Counted from the stretch's first letter, positions 1 to 10,009 are shown. The stretch: DNA of 64,000 nucleotides from Cytobacillus oceanisediminis 2691 (GCF_007678455.1 NZ_VEEP01000007.1:61671-125670), one strand, 5' to 3'. Notes: a model not told the origin generated them from the sequence alone. Translations and numbers: made by a program.

Positions 1-300
1 GTAATTCGGACAGGTTTGAGGGAGAAGCAAAAAAAGCTGTCAAAAAACCTCCGTAATTCGGACAGGTTTGAGGGAGAAGCAAAAAAAGCTGTCAAAAAAC
101 CTCTGTAATTCGGACAGGTTTGAGGGAGAAGCAAAAAAAGCTGTCAAAAAACCTCCGTAATTCGGACAGGTTTGAGGGAGAAGTAAAAAAGCTGTCAAAA
201 AAACCCCGTAATTCTGACAGGTTTAGGTGAGAAGCAAAAAAAGCTGTCAAAAAAACCTCGTAATTTTGACAGGTTTGAGGGAGAAGCCATAAAAGCTGTC
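1..300. repeat. 52-bp tandem repeat array A (six units visible, cut by window edge)
   Basis: Six head-to-tail units. The GACA core of each unit falls at 9, 61, 113, 165, 216 and 268, so the period is 52 bp with one 51-bp unit that has lost an A. Each unit carries a left arm GGACAGG (TGACAGG in the last two units) and a right arm CTGTC, separated by a purine-rich stretch. There are no unique spacers, so this is not CRISPR. The array ends about 160 bp before an EAL gene on the plus strand. Its upstream boundary is outside the window. Confidence 0.95.
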
Positions 301-460
301 ATAAACAAGAATTTATTCGTGATGCCCCTTCCCTACATTCCCTACCATAACAAAGAGTAAAAATATTTTGAAATAACTATCTAGTAAAAAAGGTCTATTT
401 TAGCGAAATATGGTACAATTAAGAAAAAGTTCTAGTCATCGTCTGAGAGGATTGAAACCT

Positions 461-1750
461 ATGGCCCGCCGTGTTACTAGCATATTGGACAACCTGCTTG
501 GTTGGGGGAAAATAATGTTGCCTCATTCATCGCTTTGTTATTATCCGCCTCAGTTCATCTTGAGGGATCCTGTTGTAACAGGGGTGAAGAAGGCTTTTAA
601 CAGTGGCTGTGAAGTGGCAGTCATCGCCTATACGATCAAAAATCACCGCGAGCTGGCGGCTCAGCTTGGTGGGGAGACGTGGAAGTACCACAAGGCTTTG
701 AAGCGTCATTTCAAAGCTGTGATTGAATTGGAAATTGAAAAAGAGGACATGATTGTCCTGCATGATTACTATAGTGACAGCTTGAGCCTGTTTATAAGGA
801 TTGACCATAACAGGCATTGTATCTCGGAGATTGATGGGAAGATGAAGAAAATCCTCAGGGAAGCGGAAAGCAGGATTTTTCATGAGTATCCGACCGTCCA
901 GCCTATCTTTGACACGGGATTCATTTTTATTGATAAATCAGTAGGGTCCGTACATGAAGCGGTCTTGAAGGCTCATCAGCAGGCGTTTGCGATGGCTGAA
1001 AAGCGGATTCAGACGGAATTCAATGAAATGGTTTATGAAATGAACAAAATCATCTCCCGGCAGAATATAAAACTTTTGGCACAGCCAATCATTGACGTCG
1101 CCACTAAGGAGGTCCGTGCGTGGGAGATGCTGACCCGCGGTCCTGAGGGGACAGCCCTCGAAAGTCCACTGCAGCTTTTTTCAGTCGCGAGGCAGACGAA
1201 TATGCTGTATGAGCTTGAAATGATTGTCCTGAGGAAAACGCTTGACCAAATTACATCAACTGGCTGCCAGGATGATATCTTCATTAATTTTACGCCGATC
1301 ACGCTTGGCAATTTTCGATTCGTCCGTGATTTGAAAACAATGATGAAATCCTATGAAGGCATCAAGCCGAATCAGATCACCCTGGAAATCACCGAACGGG
1401 ACTCGATTGAGGGAATCGATAATTTTATCTATAATATAAAGGTGTTAAGAGGAATGGGTATCAAGATTGCGGTGGATGATACAGGAGCGGGATATGCCAG
1501 CCTGAATACCATCAGTGAGATCATGCCGGATGTCATCAAGATCGACCGATCCGTCATCCAGAACATCGACAAGAACTCTGTGAAGGAGTCGATGCTGAAA
1601 GGGCTTCTGCTTGTCGCAAAGGAAGCAGGCTCTACTGTCATAGCCGAAGGAATCGAAAATGAGCATGAAGCATCAGTCCTCTCACGGAACAAGGTTGAAC
1701 TGGCACAAGGTTATTTTTACGCCCGTCCTGGATTATTGAAAACCGTCTAG
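461..1750 (+). CDS. EAL-domain cyclic-di-GMP phosphodiesterase
   Basis: Predicted cytoplasmic c-di-GMP hydrolase. In the 429-residue form starting at 461, the C-terminal EAL domain (about 205-425) keeps the metal and catalytic set: E222 in the EAL position (reads EML), N277 in INFTP, E309 in LEITE, the D339-D340 pair in VDDTGAGYAS, K360 in VIKID, E396 in AEGIE and Q416 in AQGYF. It should therefore be active. The first 200 residues have no motif I recognise; they could be a degenerate GGDEF or sensory domain. An in-frame ATG exists at 410, but a GAGAGG ribosome site at 445-450 lies 10 bp before the ATG at 461, which decides the start. No membrane segment is obvious. The gene is followed 22 bp later by yutE. 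Confidence 0.85.
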   Translation: MARRVTSILDNLLGWGKIMLPHSSLCYYPPQFILRDPVVTGVKKAFNSGCEVAVIAYTIKNHRELAAQLGGETWKYHKALKRHFKAVIELEIEKEDMIVLHDYYSDSLSLFIRIDHNRHCISEIDGKMKKILREAESRIFHEYPTVQPIFDTGFIFIDKSVGSVHEAVLKAHQQAFAMAEKRIQTEFNEMVYEMNKIISRQNIKLLAQPIIDVATKEVRAWEMLTRGPEGTALESPLQLFSVARQTNMLYELEMIVLRKTLDQITSTGCQDDIFINFTPITLGNFRFVRDLKTMMKSYEGIKPNQITLEITERDSIEGIDNFIYNIKVLRGMGIKIAVDDTGAGYASLNTISEIMPDVIKIDRSVIQNIDKNSVKESMLKGLLLVAKEAGSTVIAEGIENEHEASVLSRNKVELAQGYFYARPGLLKTV

Positions 1751-1772
1751 CATCTTCGAGAGGTGATAAGGA

Positions 1773-2210
1773 ATGTATTTTGTCGACAGGGATCAAATTG
1801 AGCAAACATTGGAGTTTTTGGACAGGCAGATTGATTTTTTTGAAAGCAATGGATCATGGGAAACGCCTATGGAAAAAGCGGCCCTCGAGCGTGCAGCGCA
1901 TACGATGGTGGAGGCTGTTCTTGATGTGGGCAATTCGATGATTGATGGCTTCATCATGCGTGACCCGGGCAGCTATGAAGACATCATCGATATCCTCGAT
2001 GATGAAAAAGTCGTGACGCCTGACATGAGCGCAGGCTTGAAAAAAATCGTCCTGTTCAGGAAGATGCTAGTCCAGCAATACACTGATGTGGACCATGGAA
2101 GCCTGATCCAAACCTTCAAGTCTGAACTTCCGCAACTCAAGCTGTTTCCGGTGAAGGTCAGGGAATATCTAACGAATGAACTAGGCCCGGTTTCCGCTTT
2201 TAAAAAGTAA
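1773..2210 (+). CDS. yutE: YutE-like HepT-fold (DUF86) protein with altered catalytic motif
   Basis: A 145-aa all-helical protein resembling B. subtilis YutE of the DUF86/HepT family. Members paired with a MNT nucleotidyltransferase act as HEPN ribonucleases in toxin-antitoxin modules and carry an RNxLVHxY-like motif. Here the equivalent stretch reads RKMLVQQY (residues about 96-103), so both the Asn and the His are replaced. No MNT partner gene is adjacent. A housekeeping or structural role is therefore more likely than an RNase toxin. A GAGAGGTGATAAGG ribosome region precedes the ATG. A long hairpin terminator follows the stop. The function is unknown. Confidence 0.75.
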   Translation: MYFVDRDQIEQTLEFLDRQIDFFESNGSWETPMEKAALERAAHTMVEAVLDVGNSMIDGFIMRDPGSYEDIIDILDDEKVVTPDMSAGLKKIVLFRKMLVQQYTDVDHGSLIQTFKSELPQLKLFPVKVREYLTNELGPVSAFKK

Positions 2211-2220
2211 AGCTGGATGA

Positions 2221-2267
2221 AGAGACCGATAAGATGAACTGAGCAGTTCATAAGTCGGTCTCTTTTT
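2221..2267 (+). terminator. Intrinsic terminator after yutE
   Basis: The stem AGAGACCGA / TCGGTCTCT extends inward through ATGAACTG / CAGTTCAT and is followed by TTTTT. It ends the EAL-yutE unit. Confidence 0.85.
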
Positions 2268-2370
2268 CTTTGCTGTGAGCTTTGTCCTTTGCACTGCCTG
2301 CTCTACTTTAATAAAATGGGATTATTCGTTTTAGCACAACAAGGGAACATTATGCATAGGAGTGATCATC

Positions 2371-3135
2371 ATGAAAAAATATAAAGGCTATCTGATTGAT
2401 TTAGATGGAACGATGTACAGGGGCTCAGAACGGATCGAGGCGGCTTCGGATTTTATAAAAAGGCTGATTGCAGCTGGAATTCCTTATTTATTCGTCACAA
2501 ATAATTCTTCGCGTACACCGGCCCAGGTGGCGAAAAAGCTGCGGAGCTTTGATATCCCAACCACTGAGGAGCAGGTTTTTACGACAAGTCAGGCAACGGC
2601 CAACTATATTTATGAGCAAAAGCAAGATGCGACCGTATACGTGATTGGCGAAGAGGGGATTCAGACAGCTATCGAGGAAAAAGGGCTCCGGTTTGCAGGG
2701 GAAGAAGCGAATTTCGTCGTTTCCGGAATTGACCGCGGCATTACCTATGAAAAGCTGGCAGTTGGCTGCCTTGCGGTCAGGAACGGGGCCACTTTCATTT
2801 CAACTAATGGAGATATCGCAATTCCGACAGAACGTGGCCTGCTTCCGGGAAATGGATCACTAACATCAGTCATCGCTGTTTCCACGCAAACAGACCCAAT
2901 CTTCATTGGCAAGCCGGAATCAGTGATCATGGAACAGGCACTGAAGGTCCTGGGAACTGCGAAGGAAGAGACGCTGATGGTCGGGGACTATTATGATACC
3001 GACATTCTCGCAGGCATGAGGGCCGGAATGGATACTCTGCTTGTACACACGGGGGTCACAACGAAGGAACTGCTGAAGGGTTACGATGAAATGCCAACCT
3101 ATACAGTCGATTCATTGGATGACTGGGAAGTATAA
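2371..3135 (+). CDS. yutF: HAD-IIA family sugar-phosphatase-like hydrolase
   Basis: A 254-aa haloacid dehalogenase-superfamily phosphatase of the NagD/YutF type. Motif I is DLDGTMYRG near the N terminus (nucleophile and acid/base Asp), motif II is VTNNSS, a Lys-containing IGKPE forms motif III, and VGDYYDTDILAG forms motif IV with the Mg2+-binding Asp residues. The large C2 cap between motifs II and III is typical of HAD-IIA. The physiological substrate is not certain; family members dephosphorylate sugar phosphates and nucleotides. The start is ATG 2371 behind AGGAGTG; the GTG at 2362 sits inside the ribosome site and is rejected. The order yutE-yutF-yutG matches B. subtilis. Confidence 0.9.
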   Translation: MKKYKGYLIDLDGTMYRGSERIEAASDFIKRLIAAGIPYLFVTNNSSRTPAQVAKKLRSFDIPTTEEQVFTTSQATANYIYEQKQDATVYVIGEEGIQTAIEEKGLRFAGEEANFVVSGIDRGITYEKLAVGCLAVRNGATFISTNGDIAIPTERGLLPGNGSLTSVIAVSTQTDPIFIGKPESVIMEQALKVLGTAKEETLMVGDYYDTDILAGMRAGMDTLLVHTGVTTKELLKGYDEMPTYTVDSLDDWEV

Positions 3136-3141
3136 AAACAG

Positions 3142-3178
3142 AAGGGACTTGTGCCATCGCCGGCTGCAAGTCCCTTTA
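3142..3178. terminator. Bidirectional terminator between yutF and yutG
   Basis: The stem AAGGGACTTG / CAAGTCCCTTT has a 15-nt loop and lies between convergent genes. It can serve both strands. Confidence 0.75.
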
Positions 3179-3181
3179 TCA

Positions 3182-3691
3182 TTATTCCTCTACATTCGCC
3201 GCTCGGTGTGCAAGTCGGCTTGAAGCAGCCGCTGCAACAGCTCCCACAATATCATCCAGGAATGTATGGCATTTGCCTGACTTTTCTTTATCATTAAGGA
3301 GTTCAAGGATACCCGGTTTTGCTTTATCAATGAACCCGTAGTTGGTGAATCCAATCGAACCATAGATATTGACGATTGAGAAAGCGAGAATCTCATCCAC
3401 GCCATACAGGCTCTCATCTGTTTCAATAATGGATTGAAGCGGTTCGCCAAGCTTCTTCTGCTCTGCGAGGATATCAAGCTGGATTCCTGTCAGGATGGCA
3501 TTCTGGACCTCACGTTTGGACAATACTCGCTCGACATTCTGGATGCAATCGTCCATCTGCAGGTTCGGATGATACTTCTCCTGCAAGAAGAACACAAGTT
3601 TCGCAATATCCTCTATTTCAACCCCGCGTTCGTGAAGCCATTTCCGGGCAGTTTCCTCTGTCATATGAATGGCGCGTTTCTTTTCTAACAT
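3182..3691 (-). CDS. yutG: Phosphatidylglycerophosphatase A-related protein YutG
   Basis: A 169-aa PgpA-family protein resembling B. subtilis YutG. It has no strong transmembrane hydrophobic stretches. Conserved-looking acidic and glycine positions include the GVDEILAFSIVNIYGSIGFTN region and the C-terminal HTFLDDIVGAVAAA segment, which carries the acidic pair typical of the family. A role in phospholipid head-group metabolism is inferred from the family only. The start is ATG 3691 behind AGAAAGGTG on the minus strand; GTG 3700 and ATG 3697 overlap that ribosome site. It converges with yutF across a shared terminator. Confidence 0.8.
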   Translation of the reverse strand: MLEKKRAIHMTEETARKWLHERGVEIEDIAKLVFFLQEKYHPNLQMDDCIQNVERVLSKREVQNAILTGIQLDILAEQKKLGEPLQSIIETDESLYGVDEILAFSIVNIYGSIGFTNYGFIDKAKPGILELLNDKEKSGKCHTFLDDIVGAVAAAASSRLAHRAANVEE

Positions 3692-3752
3692 CTGCATCAC
3701 CTTTCTGTTTTTAATTCAGATAAGAAAGTGTGTATCTCACTTTGGTAACTGT

Positions 3753-3868
3753 CTAGCTCCAGCGCCTAGCCCCTCGAGACGTTTCGGTCTGCCCAATGAA
3801 GTCAAAGAACGACTTCACTGGTCAGCCCTCCAACGCTTGTCGGGGCTGACCAAGGCGCTTACGCTTTT
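3753..3868. repeat. 116-bp dispersed structured repeat, copy 1
   Basis: An intergenic element that recurs at 55532-55647 with only eight differences by eye. It contains nested inverted repeats: AGCGCC near the left end with GGCGCT near the right end, GAAGTC / GACTTC in the middle, and TCAGCCC / GGGGCTGA. It encodes nothing obvious. Similar G+C-rich repetitive extragenic elements occur in Bacillaceae; I cannot name this one. Confidence 0.9.
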
Positions 3869-4040
3869 CTAATAGCTATCTTCATATCCTATTTAACCTA
3901 AATTATTCCGCTTAATCCGTTTTAGTGAAAGAATTCATTCCTTTAAATCATTTCCCGAATGAAGCCAGTTATTCATTTCATTGTTTTACAGTCCGGCACA
4001 TATATTTGTAAAAGAATGGCTTGGAGAGAGGTGCTGTTTG

Positions 4041-5048
4041 ATGTTTCAAAAGATGTTAAAAGAAGTATATGGGATTTTTCCGGATTCAGAAGTATCTCTT
4101 GGAAGATATCATGGATATAAACAGAATGAAGGGCTTTATTTGATTATGGACGCTAATGGGGCAAAAGAGCAAGAGATAAGCGAGCTTTCGAGAATCGCTG
4201 ACCATATGCAAAAAGCTGGTGACCGCAACGTTTCGCAGCTGCTTACAGACAAGGAAGGACGCCAGATTTGCGAATGGGAGGGAAGGAAGTACTGTGTGCT
4301 GCAGAGTCGTGCCGCACCGATGCCGGAGAAATTGCGAACAGGCAGGAAGCTGGCCAGATTCCATGCAAGAGGCAGGCAAATCCCTTTCAAGGTTGAAGGG
4401 ATGAACAGGGTCGGACAGTGGAAACAGCTCTGGGAAAAGCGGCTGGACCAGATGGAAAAGGTGTGGAGCGGCAAACTCTATACTGAGCCTGAGAACGATT
4501 TTGAGAGAATGTTCATGGAGTCTTTTCCGTATTATATGGGATTGTCGGAAAATGCCATCCAATATCTTGCAGATACGGAGATCGATGATAAGCCGACAAA
4601 GATTGACCACGGCACTGTCTGCCATGAGCGCTTCACCAATACAGTCTGGAGAGGGCCGTATTTTGTGAAAAATCCATTTGAGTGGGTGTTCGACCATGGA
4701 AGCCGCGATCTGGCAGAGTGGGTAAGGGAGCGTTATTTTGCCAACATCCAGACGAGCCAGCCGGAAATCAAAAACTTCCTTAATGAGTACCAGAGTCTGA
4801 CAATGCTGTCGCCGTTTTCATGGAGGCTTCTGTACTCCAGGCTGCTGTTTCCGCTTCACTACTATGAAGCAATCGAAAATTACTATATTACCCAGTCAGA
4901 ACAGACAAAGCGCCAGCTTGAGGACCGTTTGCGGAAGTATCTGGACCAAAGCAGTGATTACGAACGTTTTTTAAGCCATTTTTACCAGATTGGCGATGCA
5001 CCTGTGAAAATGGCGAAGCTTCCTCCGGTTGAGTGGTTATTACGGTAG
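4041..5048 (+). CDS. yutH: Spore coat-associated protein YutH (CotS/YutH kinase-like fold)
   Basis: A 335-aa protein of the CotS/YutH family, which are coat-localised homologues of small-molecule kinases in sporulating Bacillaceae. The C-terminal half has the family-like stretches KIDHGTVCHERF and WVFDHGSRDLAEWVRE, where a choline-kinase-like catalytic site would lie; I cannot say whether it is active. The start is ATG 4041 with GAGAGAGGTG 8 bp upstream, not the in-frame ATG at 3981. It lies between a dispersed repeat and the dehydrogenase gene at 5124. Mother-cell expression is expected but no sporulation promoter could be assigned with confidence. Confidence 0.85.
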   Translation: MFQKMLKEVYGIFPDSEVSLGRYHGYKQNEGLYLIMDANGAKEQEISELSRIADHMQKAGDRNVSQLLTDKEGRQICEWEGRKYCVLQSRAAPMPEKLRTGRKLARFHARGRQIPFKVEGMNRVGQWKQLWEKRLDQMEKVWSGKLYTEPENDFERMFMESFPYYMGLSENAIQYLADTEIDDKPTKIDHGTVCHERFTNTVWRGPYFVKNPFEWVFDHGSRDLAEWVRERYFANIQTSQPEIKNFLNEYQSLTMLSPFSWRLLYSRLLFPLHYYEAIENYYITQSEQTKRQLEDRLRKYLDQSSDYERFLSHFYQIGDAPVKMAKLPPVEWLLR

Positions 5049-5123
5049 TCGAAGCTTTTGCGTAAATGTGATAGAATGAATATTATTCTATTATATTAAC
5101 CGCTTACAAAAAGGAGCCAGACG

Positions 5124-6101
5124 ATGAAACCGTATATTTATATTACCAGGAAACTTCCTGAAGAAACGATTGTAGAGCTCACCGAGCAATTTGAGGTGAA
5201 GATGTGGGAGCATGAAGATATCCCTGCCCCGAGAGAGGTTTTGCTCGCTGAAGCAAAAAAAGCCAGTGGGATGATCACCATGCTGTCTGACAAAATTGAC
5301 GAGGAATTGCTGTCAGCTGGTGAAAACCTGAAAGTCGTCGCCAACCTGGCTGTGGGTTTTGACAATATCAATCTCAAATCAGCCACCGAGCGCGGAATCG
5401 TTGTGAGCAATACCCCAGATGTGCTGACCGAGACAACCGCTGATCTTACTTTTGCTTTGTTGATGGCTGCGGCAAGGCGCATCGTCGAAGCAGCAGATTA
5501 TATCAAAGCTGGCAAGTGGGAAGGCTGGAGCCCATACCTGCTTGCAGGACATGATGTATATGGAAAGACGATCGGAATCGTCGGTATGGGGAAAATTGGT
5601 AAGGCTGTTGCCCGACGCGCGAATGGCTTTGGAATGGATATTCTTTACCATAACCGTTCCCGTAAACCGGAAGCTGAAAAGGAACTCGGTGCGGTCTACA
5701 GTTCATTCGAGGATCTTGTATCAAAGGCTGATTATGTGGTATCACTCGCACCGCTTACAGATGAAACCAGAAATCTTTTTACAGCAGATGTTTTTGCGAA
5801 AATGAAAAAAAGCGCGATTTTCATCAATGTTGGACGCGGGCCGGTTGTGGACGAGCAGGCATTGTATGAAGCCCTGAAAAGCGGAGAGATTGCCGCTGCA
5901 GGACTTGATGTTTTTGAAAAAGAGCCCATTTCAACAGAGCATCCGTTGCTGGAACTTTCAAATGTGACAGCAATCCCGCATATCGGATCGGCAAGTACAG
6001 AAACGAGGACAAAGATGATCAAGCTTTGTTGCACGAACGTCAAAGCTGTCCTCACCGGAGACAGTCCGAAGACTATTGTTAATAAAGAAGTGATTCAATA
6101 A
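5124..6101 (+). CDS. D-2-hydroxyacid dehydrogenase (glyoxylate/hydroxypyruvate reductase type)
   Basis: A 325-aa NAD(P)-dependent D-isomer-specific 2-hydroxyacid dehydrogenase. The Rossmann glycine motif is [13 protein letters not shown] (about 151-163). Catalytic residues are visible as Arg in NVGRGPVV, Glu in FEKEP and His in [19 protein letters not shown] is the usual substrate-domain motif. The closest remembered B. subtilis relative is YvcT; glyoxylate or hydroxypyruvate is the likely substrate, but the family is broad. AAGGAG precedes the ATG. A strong terminator separates it from the threonine operon, so it is not part of that unit. Confidence 0.88.
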   Translation: MKPYIYITRKLPEETIVELTEQFEVKMWEHEDIPAPREVLLAEAKKASGMITMLSDKIDEELLSAGENLKVVANLAVGFDNINLKSATERGIVVSNTPDVLTETTADLTFALLMAAARRIVEAADYIKAGKWEGWSPYLLAGHDVYGKTIGIVGMGKIGKAVARRANGFGMDILYHNRSRKPEAEKELGAVYSSFEDLVSKADYVVSLAPLTDETRNLFTADVFAKMKKSAIFINVGRGPVVDEQALYEALKSGEIAAAGLDVFEKEPISTEHPLLELSNVTAIPHIGSASTETRTKMIKLCCTNVKAVLTGDSPKTIVNKEVIQ

Positions 6102-6107
6102 CTCATC

Positions 6108-6141
6108 AATCCTTCCCTTCATGCAGGGGAGGATTTTTTTT
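6108..6141 (+). terminator. Intrinsic terminator after the hydroxyacid dehydrogenase
   Basis: The stem AATCCTTCCC (6108-6117) pairs with GGGGAGGATT (6126-6135) with one G-U pair and is followed by six T. Confidence 0.88.
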
Positions 6142-6199
6142 ACACTTACAGCCCCTTGCGATTAAGCGTTTTCATGGAGAAAGGCTTCTTAAATATCCC

Positions 6200-6228
6200 T
6201 TGTAAAAGAGGTTGGTCGTCTATATAAT
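6200..6228 (+). promoter_or_regulatory. Sigma-A-type promoter of hom-thrC-thrB
   Basis: TTGTAA (6200-6205), a 17-bp spacer and a perfect TATAAT (6223-6228). The leader to hom is about 50 nt, too short for a T-box or other riboswitch. Confidence 0.75.
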
Positions 6229-6287
6229 GTCTACTATACAAAAACAAATGTATTTTTAGAAAAGACAAAGGGAGAGGGGAAGAGAAT

Positions 6288-7586
6288 ATGCAGGCAATCT
6301 CGGTAGGACTTCTTGGATTAGGAACAGTTGGGTCGGGGGTAGTGAGAATCATTGAGAACCACCAGGATAAGTTGATGCACCAGGTTGGCTGCCCTGTGAA
6401 GGTAAAGAAAATCCTCGTCCAGGATGTAGAAAAGGAAAGGTCGGTAAAGGTCGACCCTTCTCTCCTGACGATGGACCCAGCGGACATCATCGAAGATCCG
6501 GAAATCGAAGTTGTGATTGAAGTCATGGGCGGGATCGAGAATACCCGTGAACATATGCTGCAGGCACTGAGGAACAAAAAGAACGTGGTGACAGCAAACA
6601 AAGATTTGATGGCTGTCCATGGCTCAGAGCTGCTGACGGCTGCGAGTGAAAATGGCTGCGATCTGTTTTTTGAAGCGAGCGTGGCAGGAGGCATCCCGAT
6701 TTTGCGAAGTCTCGTTGATGGGCTTGCGTCTGACAGGATCACAAAGATGATGGGAATTGTGAACGGAACAACAAATTATATTTTAACGAAGATGAGCCAG
6801 GAGGGACTTCCATATGACAGCGTGCTGAAGGAAGCGCAGGAGCTGGGATATGCGGAGGCGAATCCGGCATCTGACGTGGAAGGGCTAGATGCAGCCAGAA
6901 AAATGGCGATACTGGGTACACTTGGATTTTCCATGAAGATTGACCTAGATGATGTGAAGTTTAAAGGAATCACTTCGGTCACAGAGGAAGACCTGCAGTA
7001 TGCCAAACAGCTTGGCTATACGATGAAATTGCTTGGCATCGCTGTCCGTGAAGGTAACAAAGTCGAGGTATGTGTGGAGCCTGCCCTGTTGCCGTCTTCC
7101 CATCCGCTTTCGTCTGTCAATAATGAGTACAATGCGGTATATGTATACGGTGAAGCGGTCGGGGAAACCATGTTCTACGGCCCGGGTGCCGGCAGTCTGC
7201 CAACCGCCACTGCTGTTGTGTCAGATCTTGTTGGCGTCGTTAAGAATATGCGCCTAGGAGTTAATGGCCGTTCTATGGTCACCCCGCAATATGAGAAGCA
7301 GCTGAAGGATGATGGAGAAGTAAGTTCGAAGCACTTCCTCCGTCTGCATGTCCATGATGAAGTTGGTGTCTTTTCGGAGGTCACCTCGCTTTTCGCTGAC
7401 CATAATGTCAGCTTTGAAAAGATCCTCCAGATGCCTTTGAAGGAAAAGGGACTTGCCGAAATCGTAGTCGTTACACATCGTGCTTCTCTCAAAGACTATC
7501 AAAATATCCTGATGGAGCTGCGTGACCTCAGGGTCGTGAAAGAAATCAAGAGCTCATACAGAGTCGAGGGGAGTGTCAATCGATGA
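6288..7586 (+). CDS. hom: Homoserine dehydrogenase
   Basis: A 432-aa enzyme reducing aspartate semialdehyde to homoserine, the branch point to threonine and methionine. It has an N-terminal Rossmann motif [12 protein letters not shown], the central signature [14 protein letters not shown] and catalytic-domain [17 protein letters not shown], and a C-terminal ACT regulatory domain (about 348-425, beginning [16 protein letters not shown]), consistent with feedback inhibition by threonine. A strong GGGAGAGGGG site precedes the ATG. Its stop overlaps the thrC start by 4 bp, so the genes are translationally coupled. This is the first gene of the operon downstream of the promoter at 6200. Confidence 0.97.
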   Translation: MQAISVGLLGLGTVGSGVVRIIENHQDKLMHQVGCPVKVKKILVQDVEKERSVKVDPSLLTMDPADIIEDPEIEVVIEVMGGIENTREHMLQALRNKKNVVTANKDLMAVHGSELLTAASENGCDLFFEASVAGGIPILRSLVDGLASDRITKMMGIVNGTTNYILTKMSQEGLPYDSVLKEAQELGYAEANPASDVEGLDAARKMAILGTLGFSMKIDLDDVKFKGITSVTEEDLQYAKQLGYTMKLLGIAVREGNKVEVCVEPALLPSSHPLSSVNNEYNAVYVYGEAVGETMFYGPGAGSLPTATAVVSDLVGVVKNMRLGVNGRSMVTPQYEKQLKDDGEVSSKHFLRLHVHDEVGVFSEVTSLFADHNVSFEKILQMPLKEKGLAEIVVVTHRASLKDYQNILMELRDLRVVKEIKSSYRVEGSVNR

Positions 7587-8644
7587 GATGGCGGGGACTG
7601 TTGAGTGAATATCGTGAATACCTGCCAGTCAATGATCAGACCCCGATGCTGACACTGCATGAAGGAAACACGCCACTGATCCGGCTAGACCAGCTGTCAG
7701 AGCAGTGGGGCATTGATTTGCATGTAAAAGTTGAAGGGGCCAATCCGACGGGTTCATTCAAGGACCGAGGCATGGTGATGGCGGTCGCGAAAGCCAAGGA
7801 GGAGGGCAGTGATACGGTGATTTGTGCTTCCACAGGCAATACCTCGGCTTCTGCAGCTGCATATGCGGCGAGAGCAGGAATGCGGTGTATCATCGTCATT
7901 CCCGAAGGAAAAATCGCGATGGGCAAACTGGCACAGGCGGTGATGTATGGCGCCAGCATCGTTTCGATTGAAGGCAATTTTGACGAGGCGTTGAAAATGG
8001 TCAGGGCCATCAGTGAAAATGAACCAGTCACACTCGTAAACTCGGTGAATCCATATCGGCTCGAAGGACAGAAAACGGCTGCTTTCGAAATCTGTGACCA
8101 GCTGGGCGGTGCACCAGATGTCCTGGCGATTCCGGTGGGTAATGCGGGGAATATCAGTGCTTACTGGAAAGGTTTCAAAGAATACAATTCCAGCAGGCGG
8201 ACAGGATTGCCGAGGATGTTCGGTTTCGAGGCAGAAGGTGCAGCAGCAATCGTGCAGGGAAAACCGATTGAGCAGCCAGAAACGATCGCCACTGCCATAC
8301 GAATCGGCAACCCTGCCAGCTGGAATCTTGCTGTTGCTGCCAGGGATGAATCAGAAGGAACAATTGACTTCGTCACCGATGAAGAAATTTTACAGGCATA
8401 CAGCCGACTGGCCTCTACAGAAGGGATATTTGCTGAGCCGGGTTCATGTGCCTCGCTGGCAGGAATCCACAAGCTTCTGAAACAAGGGGAAATTCCTCGT
8501 GGCTCCCGGATTGTTGCTGTACTGACGGGAAATGGATTGAAGGACCCTTCAACTGCCATCGATATCAGCTCCATCTCACCCGTGCTGCTTCCGAATGACG
8601 AAAGAATCGTCAGCGAGCATATCAGGGGAGTGGTCAGACAATGA
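7583..8644 (+). CDS. thrC: Threonine synthase
   Basis: A 353-aa PLP enzyme converting O-phosphohomoserine to threonine. The PLP lysine is K60 in GSFKDRG. The phosphate-binding region is [17 protein letters not shown], and [12 protein letters not shown] contributes to the cofactor pocket. The length fits the short Bacillus-type threonine synthases. It overlaps hom and thrB by ATGA junctions, so translation of the three genes is coupled. Confidence 0.97.
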   Translation: MRWRGLLSEYREYLPVNDQTPMLTLHEGNTPLIRLDQLSEQWGIDLHVKVEGANPTGSFKDRGMVMAVAKAKEEGSDTVICASTGNTSASAAAYAARAGMRCIIVIPEGKIAMGKLAQAVMYGASIVSIEGNFDEALKMVRAISENEPVTLVNSVNPYRLEGQKTAAFEICDQLGGAPDVLAIPVGNAGNISAYWKGFKEYNSSRRTGLPRMFGFEAEGAAAIVQGKPIEQPETIATAIRIGNPASWNLAVAARDESEGTIDFVTDEEILQAYSRLASTEGIFAEPGSCASLAGIHKLLKQGEIPRGSRIVAVLTGNGLKDPSTAIDISSISPVLLPNDERIVSEHIRGVVRQ

Positions 8645-9594
8645 ACGGACTGGGGGAACCACATGCTGCAGGCATTACAGCAAGACAGGTTTTTGCGGTA
8701 AAAGTCCCGGCAAGCTCAGCGAACCTTGGCCCCGGCTTTGATTCCCTTGCAGTCGCATTGGACCTATACCTGGAGCTCGAGGCAGAGCGAAGCAATCGTT
8801 GGGAGGTGGAGTTCCTCTCACCATCCTTAACAGACTTTCCGCGTGATGAAACGAATTATATTTGCCAGATCGCGCTTAAAACCGCTTTAATGTACAAGCA
8901 GAAAATGCCGCCTCTCCGAATGTCTGTCAAAAGCGATATTCCGCTGGCAAGAGGGCTGGGTTCCAGCGCTGCGGCGATTGTTGCCGGAGTGGAACTGGCC
9001 AATGAATTTTGCAATTTAGAATTGTCACTGCTTGAAAAATTAAAAATCGCTGCAGGGTTTGAAGGCCACCCGGACAATGCGGGGGCCAGCCTTTTTGGCG
9101 GTGTCGTGGTGGGCAGCCAAATAGGGGATGAAGTCGATCTGACGGTACTTGACCAGGTCCAGTTCGATCCGATACTGGTTGTCCCCCGGGAGGAATTGCT
9201 GACCGAAATATCACGAGACGTGTTGCCGGCAAACATGGAATTCCAGCACAGTGTCCGGGCAAGTGCCGTTGCCAATCAGCTGCTTGCTGCATTGTTAACT
9301 CATAATTGGACGCTTGCAGGCAGGATGATGGCTGCCGACCTGTTCCATCAGCCATACAGGAAAGAACTTGTGCCATTTTTTGATGATGTGCATGAAAAAG
9401 CCATTCAGTCAGGAGCATTCGGCGTTGCACTGAGCGGGGCCGGGCCATCGATTTTGTGTCTGGCGGAACCCGGTAAAGGGGATGAAGTCGGGGGAAAAAT
9501 GAAGCGGTGTGTCGATGGAATGGAAATTTTAACTTTAAAAATCGACCGGAACGGATGCAGTTCCAGCATGAAAAAAAGCGGTTTTGCCATTTAA
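8641..9594 (+). CDS. thrB: Homoserine kinase
   Basis: A 317-aa GHMP kinase phosphorylating homoserine. GHMP motif 1 is [16 protein letters not shown], the ATP-binding motif 2 is [16 protein letters not shown], and motif 3 is [13 protein letters not shown]. The N terminus carries about 18 extra residues before the usual start of the family; the ATGA overlap with thrC argues that this longer start is used. The last codons lie inside the left arm of the operon terminator. Confidence 0.96.
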   Translation: MNGLGEPHAAGITARQVFAVKVPASSANLGPGFDSLAVALDLYLELEAERSNRWEVEFLSPSLTDFPRDETNYICQIALKTALMYKQKMPPLRMSVKSDIPLARGLGSSAAAIVAGVELANEFCNLELSLLEKLKIAAGFEGHPDNAGASLFGGVVVGSQIGDEVDLTVLDQVQFDPILVVPREELLTEISRDVLPANMEFQHSVRASAVANQLLAALLTHNWTLAGRMMAADLFHQPYRKELVPFFDDVHEKAIQSGAFGVALSGAGPSILCLAEPGKGDEVGGKMKRCVDGMEILTLKIDRNGCSSSMKKSGFAI

Positions 9595-9610
9595 GGCAAA
9601 ACCGCTTTAT
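9575..9610. terminator. Bidirectional terminator overlapping the thrB 3' end
   Basis: The perfect 14-bp stem AAAGCGGTTTTGCC (9575-9588) / GGCAAAACCGCTTT (9595-9608) has loop ATTTAA, which includes the thrB stop. It is shared with the convergent yutI. Confidence 0.88.
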
Positions 9611-9620
9611 TATTGGTTAA

Positions 9621-9857
9621 TTAGAATACCTGTTCAACTTCAACAACGCCAGGTACTTCCTCTAAAAGGGCGCGTTCGATTCCAGCCTTAAGCGTGATTG
9701 TGGAGCTCGGGCAGCTTCCGCATGCACCCAGCAGGCGAAGTTTTACGATGCCATCTTCTACATCCACTAGTTCGCAGTCTCCACCATCGCGAAGAAGGAA
9801 TGGACGCAATTTATCTAATACTTCTTGTACTTGCTCAAACATTTGCTGTTCAGTCAT
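9621..9857 (-). CDS. yutI: NifU C-terminal-type Fe-S scaffold protein
   Basis: A 78-aa protein consisting only of the NifU C-terminal (Nfu) domain. The two cluster-binding cysteines are in GACGSCPSS (about residues 45-53). It probably carries and delivers Fe-S clusters. The start is the ATG at 9857 behind AAGGAG. It stands alone, convergent with thrB and divergent from yuzD. With yutM at 13162 this neighbourhood has two Fe-S assembly factors. Confidence 0.93.
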   Translation of the reverse strand: MTEQQMFEQVQEVLDKLRPFLLRDGGDCELVDVEDGIVKLRLLGACGSCPSSTITLKAGIERALLEEVPGVVEVEQVF

Positions 9858-10009
9858 GCAAATCGACTCCTTTCATAATACTTATTATAATCTCATCAGC
9901 CGGAAAAATCTATCCAATTGAATGAAAAACCTCAGAACAACAGTTTTTTCCTTATGAATCCTTTTCATCGTATAGTAAAATAAAAGAAAATAACAGGGGG
10001 TAATTGATA

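Noticed and set aside
410-460. Longer N terminus of the EAL protein from ATG 410
   Set aside because: No ribosome site at 410, while GAGAGG lies 10 bp before ATG 461.
1773-2210. yutE as a HepT/MNT toxin-antitoxin module
   Set aside because: The catalytic motif is altered and no antitoxin partner gene is adjacent.
6229-6287. Threonine T-box or other riboswitch before hom
   Set aside because: The leader is only about 50 nt and has no T-box or stem I features.
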